Of a stretch of 10,896 nt of DNA, positions 7,723-10,896 are shown in pieces (position 1 is the stretch's first letter; each line of letters starts with the position of its first letter). The position numbers and the translations under genes were made by a program. Below the pieces are notes generated by a model that did no database searches, was not told the DNA's origin, and saw only the letters and a list, made by a program, of their open reading frames with translations. Origin of the DNA: an uncultured Planctomycetaceae bacterium (GTDB taxonomy: Bacteria > Planctomycetota > Planctomycetia > Pirellulales > Pirellulaceae). The DNA is taken from NCBI GenBank assembly GCA_937967755.1, contig CALBTA010000033.1:1-10896 (forward strand), given 5' to 3'.

Positions 7723-7773
7723 CTAATTGGGCAGGTTGACATCCGCTTCCCTCATTTATATGTTACCAATTAG
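7723..7773. promoter_or_regulatory. Paired inverted CTAATTGG sites, candidate repressor operators
   Basis: CTAATTGG (7723-7730) and CCAATTAG (7766-7773) are perfect reverse complements whose centres are 43 bases apart, about four turns of DNA. Each is itself nearly palindromic around AATT. They bracket the -35 and -10 boxes of the VOC promoter in the gap between divergent operons, one of which encodes an ArsR-type repressor. ArsR proteins bind AT-rich palindromes near their own promoters, so an operator role fits; it is inferred from position and symmetry only. Confidence 0.45.
7736..7764 (+). promoter_or_regulatory. Sigma70-like promoter for the VOC gene
   Basis: TTGACA (7736-7741) is a perfect -35 box, followed after 17 bases by TATGTT (7759-7764), four of six matches to the -10 consensus. 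Transcription would start near 7771, inside the right-hand CCAATTAG site, so a protein bound there could block initiation. A matching leftward promoter is less clear. Confidence 0.55.
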
Positions 7774-7820
7774 TCACGTATTTACAAGCGGCATTCACCC
7801 CTACCGACAAGGAGAAAATC

Positions 7821-8207
7821 ATGCCTTCCCACGCCAACCCTGTGAACTGGTTCGAGATTCCGACATCTGACCTCGGCCGGGCCAAGGAGTTCTATCAAAC
7901 GGTGTTGTCCGTCGAGCTTACCGACAGCGAAATGGGCCCCAATAAGATGGCCTGGTTCCCGATGGAGATGGGTGCGGCTGGAGCGACCGGCACGTTGATC
8001 CAAGGCGATGGCTATACGCCGTCGCACGATGGCTCGTTGGTTTATCTGCACGTGGACCAGATCGACCCGACCCTGGAATTGATCAACAACAACGGCGGCA
8101 AGACATTGATGCCCCGGCTCGACATCGGCCAACACGGCTTCATCGCCCACTTCGAAGACACCGAAGGCAACCGCGTCGCGTTGCACGAATCACCCGCCGG
8201 CGCTTAG
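7821..8207 (+). CDS. VOC-family (glyoxalase/bleomycin-resistance fold) protein
   Basis: A 128-residue protein with the two-module beta-alpha-beta-beta-beta layout of the vicinal oxygen chelate superfamily. Module one starts VNWFEIPTSDLGRAKEFYQTVL; module two starts YLHVDQIDPTLELINNNGGK and ends FEDTEGNRVALHE. Members include glyoxalase I, ring-cleaving dioxygenases and antibiotic-binding proteins. Glu12, His76 and Glu123 stand at roughly the places where metal ligands occur, but the set is not clear enough to name a reaction. The ribosome site AAGGAG (7809-7814) lies six bases before ATG 7821, the best in this window, which suggests strong translation. It is read from the TTGACA promoter and is divergent from the SRPBCC-repressor pair. 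A DinB-like gene follows on the same strand. Confidence 0.9.
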   Translation: MPSHANPVNWFEIPTSDLGRAKEFYQTVLSVELTDSEMGPNKMAWFPMEMGAAGATGTLIQGDGYTPSHDGSLVYLHVDQIDPTLELINNNGGKTLMPRLDIGQHGFIAHFEDTEGNRVALHESPAGA

Positions 8208-8274
8208 GCTACATCACCACGTTCTTGAAGCGGCCAGGCGCAAGCCCTCCAGTGTGTTCGCGCAAAGATCGACT

Positions 8275-8302
8275 CACCGGGCGGCTCGCGCCGCACCGCT
8301 TC
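8275..8302. repeat. Dispersed 28-base repeat, copy 2
   Basis: Matches the copy at 6822-6849 at 27 of 28 bases, and the shared GAC just before both copies suggests slightly longer homology. The GCGGC-TCGC-GCCGC stem is at 8281-8294. It sits in the gap between the VOC and DinB-like genes, about 50 bases before the DinB start. Confidence 0.6.
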
Positions 8303-8311
8303 CCCGCAGCA

Positions 8312-8342
8312 ACCGAAAACTGAACACCGAAAACCGAAAACC
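8312..8342 (+). repeat. Tandem 7-base repeat in the DinB-like gene leader
   Basis: Four units in a row: ACCGAAA, ACTGAAC, ACCGAAA, ACCGAAA (8312-8339), then a partial ACC. The array ends seven bases before ATG 8350, where the ribosome site should be. No Shine-Dalgarno is otherwise visible, so the A-rich, probably unstructured repeat may help or tune translation. Unit number could vary between strains by slippage. Confidence 0.6.
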
Positions 8343-8349
8343 ATTTCCC

Positions 8350-8844
8350 ATGAACACCATCGACTTCATCAAAATGAGCCTCGAGAACAGCAAGAATTGG
8401 ACGCTGGGTCTGATTACCGACATGAAGGATCAGCCGCTACAGCAGCCGACGCCCAACGGCGGAAATCACCCGCTGTGGGTGCTGGGGCATATCACGCGGG
8501 CTGAGAGTGACCTGCTGGACGGGATGATTCTGGGCCAGCCGAACCGGTTTCCTGAATTGGAATGCTGTGCGATGGGAACGGACCCTAGCACCGATGCCGC
8601 CGATTACCCTTCGATGGATGAACTGCTGGCGAAGTTCGAGGAGATTCGCGCCGCTACGTTGGCCCACCTCGATACGCTCACCGACGAGGACCTCGACAAG
8701 AAGAGCCACGCACCCGAAGAATTTGGACCCTTCTTCGGAACCGTCGGCGCATGCCTGGCCGCGATGAACACGCACTGCAGCTTCCACGCCGGGCAAGTAG
8801 CCGATGCTCGCCGCGCCGCCGGAAGGAAACCGGTGATGGCCTAA
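8350..8844 (+). CDS. DinB-like four-helix-bundle protein
   Basis: From ATG 8350 the protein has 164 residues. The frame is open back to 8254, but that extension would be translated from repeat sequence and lacks family character, so the shorter start is preferred. The DinB/YfiT fold is a four-helix bundle holding a metal with three histidines. Here these are likely His47 (WVLGHITRAE) and the pair His142/His146 (NTHCSFHAGQ), all in the expected places. The family includes metal-dependent thiol transferases that use bacillithiol, mycothiol or glutathione in detoxification, along with many uncharacterised damage-induced proteins. It follows the VOC gene by 142 bases on the same strand and may share its transcript, but the gap contains two repeats and could hold its own promoter. 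Confidence 0.9.
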   Translation: MNTIDFIKMSLENSKNWTLGLITDMKDQPLQQPTPNGGNHPLWVLGHITRAESDLLDGMILGQPNRFPELECCAMGTDPSTDAADYPSMDELLAKFEEIRAATLAHLDTLTDEDLDKKSHAPEEFGPFFGTVGACLAAMNTHCSFHAGQVADARRAAGRKPVMA

Positions 8845-8851
8845 GTTTGTC

Positions 8852-8872
8852 GTTGTTTGCTCCGCGAACAAC
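8852..8872 (+). terminator. Likely intrinsic terminator after the DinB-like gene
   Basis: In RNA, GUUGUUUGC and GCGAACAAC pair over nine positions (one G-U) around a UCC loop, starting seven bases after the stop. The pyrimidine stretch TTCCTTTC follows. It is an imperfect but reasonable rho-independent terminator for rightward transcription. Confidence 0.45.
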
Positions 8873-8876
8873 TTCC

Positions 8877-8891
8877 TTTCGCGAAGCGAAA
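8877..8891. terminator. Small hairpin just past the propeller gene's stop
   Basis: TTTCGC and GCGAAA form a perfect 6-bp stem around GAA, five bases beyond the stop of the leftward propeller gene. No T-run follows on the leftward strand. Its position suggests a weak stop or 3'-end protection. Confidence 0.25.
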
Positions 8892-8896
8892 AGCGA

Positions 8897-10891
8897 CTAT
8901 CGCCGTCCGGTCGTCCCGGACTGCCCGAGCGTTCCTAAGAATTTTGGCCAGCCTCCTTTGGCGAGGCCGCCGGAGGTTGTTGCCAGCGCGACGAGCGTTC
9001 CGCGGTCGGTTCCGAATACGACCCGGCCGCTGGGGGTGATCGTGCCGGCGCTGCGGACGGGCGAGCCAACGTTTTGCTTCCAGCGGACTTTGCCGCTCGA
9101 ATCGACAGCGTGGACCACCCCTTCGTTGTCGCCGAAGTATATCATCCCATCGTCGCCGATCACCGGCGTGGATTCAATCGCCGCTCCGGCGTCGTACTCC
9201 CAGCTTACCGCGTGGGAAGTTCCCTTCACGCAAACCAGCGTGCCGCTGCTTTCCTCGCCACGCTTCTCCAGGCTGACGCCGACGTAAACGTTGCCATTGC
9301 CATCAATCACAGGGCTACCGAGCATCTGCCCCCGCAGGTGCACCCGCCAAATCCGCTGGCCCTTCTCGTCGAAGGCGTACAAATATTCATCCCGCCCGGC
9401 GACGACCAGCAAATCGTTGTGGCAAGCGACGGCCGAATTGATGAACCACTCGGTCTTGCCTTCATCTTTCTCTTGCTTCCATTCGTTGCGGCCCCGGCTG
9501 CCGGCCAGACGCAACGCATACACGAACGCATCTTCGCCGCCCACATACAGCACTCCGTGGTGAATCACCCCGGTCGAATCAAGCTTCTGGCGGCTGCGGA
9601 AGAAGGGCTGGCCGACCCGCGTACCGTTGGCATCGATCTTCAACAGCCCGCCGGTGTAGGCGCTGATTAGCGTGTGCTGATCATTGTCGACCAGCGGCGA
9701 CGCCCAGCCGAGCGGCTCGCCAACTTTGGCAGCGAACATCTGTTCGCCATCAAGGTCAACGCAGTGCAGCATTCCTTCGCCCGAGTGGATGCGAATCTTG
9801 TCGTCGCGGCCGACGACCGGCGAACCCGGAATGTGGCCGCGAGCGGGATAATCCCACAACTCCCGCGGGCTTTCTTCATGTTCGGTCAGCGCGACCAGCC
9901 GCTTGCCGACGCACGCCAACAGTTGCCGGTTCGGGTCAATCGCCACGCATCCCCGCTGCGCTTGCAAGTCTAAGTCCTGTCCCGGCACAAGGTTCGGATA
10001 GGTCCAAACAACACGGCCCGGCGCAGAAGAAGCCGGCCCGCCCGACGACGCCGACGAATCCTTCGCCGCTTGCGGCTTCGCAGATGTCTTAGCCGGGGGG
10101 CTCTTTTGCTCTGGTGCCTTGGTCGACGCGGCGGGCTGCTTCGGTTTCGGTTTCGTCTTGGCGGTAGAAGGCTTCGATGCCGGCGGCTTCGATGGCGGCG
10201 GGCTCTTGGGTGCGCTCTTGGGCGAAGCGCTGGTGGGTTTCGGAGCACTCGCTGGTTGCGCGGTATTCGAACGCCCCGGCGGCGGAGCAGCATAGTCCTT
10301 CGCTGCTGGCGGCTTCGCGTCGCCACTTGCCGGCTTCGCAGCAGATTCCTGCTTCGGAAGTGGAGGCGGCGAAGCTGGTTTTGGCGACGGCTGAGGCGCT
10401 TCAGCAGGCGGCGATGGCGACGCCGGTTGAGCTGGTGCCGTGGGAGTGGTCGGTGCCGCAGCCGCGGGAGCACTCGCCGGTGGAGGAGCGCTGGGAATCG
10501 AACCCTGCGCGGGACCGCTGCCACCGCTCGCCGGCTTCGCAACATCTGGCGCAGGTGTTGCAGGAACTGCGGGCGCAGCGGCCGGCTGGGCTGGGCTGGG
10601 CGAACCCGGCATGCCGATCGGCTTGTTCGCAGGCGGAACGGCAGCGCCGCCCGGCGGAGGGGGGGGCGCAATGATCTGCCCGCTTCCCGCCGGCGGAGTT
10701 GCAGCGCCCGTCGGCACAGTCGGCTGGTTGGCCGGCGCTTGCGGCGCGGTTGGCTGCACGCCCGCAAGCGTCGTTCCCGTGGGAGCCAATTTAAACAAGC
10801 CCACACGCCCTTGCCCGCACGCATCGCAGCGCATCGGCATGGTGGGCCGGCGAAGCTGGTGACCGCAGTTGTTGCAGATAAATGTTTTCAC
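8897..10891 (-). CDS. Zinc-ribbon / Ala-Pro-rich linker / PQQ-like beta-propeller protein
   Basis: A 664-residue protein in three parts. Residues 1-30 are a zinc ribbon with C6-x2-C9 and C22-x2-C25. Residues about 36-292 are a low-complexity linker: Ala/Pro/Gly-rich in its first half, increasingly Lys-rich after about 180. Residues about 293-664 are a PQQ-type propeller with repeated blades such as GSPVIDGNGNVYVG (525-538), STPVIGDDGMIYFGD (574-588) and SGRVVFGTDRGTLVAL (621-636), closing with GGWPKFLGTLGQSG. Such propellers usually act as binding scaffolds; without dehydrogenase residues, no enzyme activity is suggested. There is no signal peptide or membrane helix, so it would be cytoplasmic unless the N-terminus is longer. 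The start shown is GTG, read from the complement of 10889-10891; the frame is still open to the window edge five bases further, so the true start may lie outside. The partner and role are unknown. Confidence 0.85.
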   Translation of the reverse strand: MKTFICNNCGHQLRRPTMPMRCDACGQGRVGLFKLAPTGTTLAGVQPTAPQAPANQPTVPTGAATPPAGSGQIIAPPPPPGGAAVPPANKPIGMPGSPSPAQPAAAPAVPATPAPDVAKPASGGSGPAQGSIPSAPPPASAPAAAAPTTPTAPAQPASPSPPAEAPQPSPKPASPPPLPKQESAAKPASGDAKPPAAKDYAAPPPGRSNTAQPASAPKPTSASPKSAPKSPPPSKPPASKPSTAKTKPKPKQPAASTKAPEQKSPPAKTSAKPQAAKDSSASSGGPASSAPGRVVWTYPNLVPGQDLDLQAQRGCVAIDPNRQLLACVGKRLVALTEHEESPRELWDYPARGHIPGSPVVGRDDKIRIHSGEGMLHCVDLDGEQMFAAKVGEPLGWASPLVDNDQHTLISAYTGGLLKIDANGTRVGQPFFRSRQKLDSTGVIHHGVLYVGGEDAFVYALRLAGSRGRNEWKQEKDEGKTEWFINSAVACHNDLLVVAGRDEYLYAFDEKGQRIWRVHLRGQMLGSPVIDGNGNVYVGVSLEKRGEESSGTLVCVKGTSHAVSWEYDAGAAIESTPVIGDDGMIYFGDNEGVVHAVDSSGKVRWKQNVGSPVRSAGTITPSGRVVFGTDRGTLVALATTSGGLAKGGWPKFLGTLGQSGTTGRR
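10016..10786 (-). repeat. Low-complexity coding tract (Ala/Pro/Lys linker)
   Basis: About 257 codons of the propeller gene, dominated by Ala, Pro, Ser, Gly and Lys, with recurring KPAS/KPPAS-type words (residues 119, 171, 186 and 236 onward). Imperfect short DNA repeats such as CGGCTTCG recur on the plus strand. The bias opens long false frames on both strands. The tract is likely disordered and variable in length between relatives. Confidence 0.65.
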
Positions 10892-10896
10892 TACGC

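Noticed and set aside
9970..10862. Long Arg-rich leftward and Gly/Ala-rich rightward frames in the linker region
   Set aside because: They arise from codon bias of the Ala/Pro/Lys tract; neither has domain character or a ribosome site.

Overview
The window reads as a piece of chromosome from a planctomycete, most likely of the Pirellulales type. This is an inference from several planctomycete-style proteins, not from a marker gene: a HEAT-repeat protein with Gly-x-Trp motifs, an OmpA-type lipoprotein with a long coiled coil, a zinc-ribbon / Ala-Pro linker / PQQ-propeller protein, and a very long lysophospholipid transporter-acyltransferase-ligase fusion. Most genes are GC-rich, start with ATG and often have poor Shine-Dalgarno sequences. 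Non-coding gaps carry small GC-rich palindromic repeats. No tRNA, rRNA, CRISPR array, transposase or phage gene is visible.

Layout. At the left edge (2-850, +) is the 3' end of a HEAT-repeat protein gene. Next (1018-4998, +) is a 1,326-residue protein that joins an LplT-like MFS transporter, a PlsC-type acyltransferase and an Aas-like acyl-ACP synthetase. It should flip and re-acylate lysophospholipids in the inner membrane, and it has an unusual ~120-residue insertion before the last transporter helix. A small, lower-GC STM3941-family membrane protein gene (5107-5643, -) and a 337-base non-coding stretch with a perfect hairpin separate it from an OmpA-like lipoprotein gene (5981-6790, +).

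The middle right looks like one small stress or detoxification locus. A leftward pair, SRPBCC/AHSA1 protein then ArsR-type repressor (ATGA overlap), is divergent from a rightward VOC (glyoxalase-fold) gene and a DinB-like gene. Between the divergent genes is a strong sigma70-like promoter facing the VOC gene, bracketed by inverted copies of CTAATTGG. These are good candidates for the repressor's operators. A 28-base repeat occurs both at the 3' side of the repressor gene and before the DinB gene, and a 7-base tandem repeat fills the DinB leader.

The right end (8897-10891, -) is a 664-residue protein with a CxxC...CxxC zinc ribbon, a ~255-residue Ala/Pro/Lys-rich linker and a PQQ-like beta-propeller. 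It has no visible signal peptide.

I did not find a clearly new defence or mobile system. The best leads are the insertion in the fusion transporter, the paired operator-like sites, the small repeats, the Arg-to-Gln change in the OmpA domain and the linker-tethered propeller.
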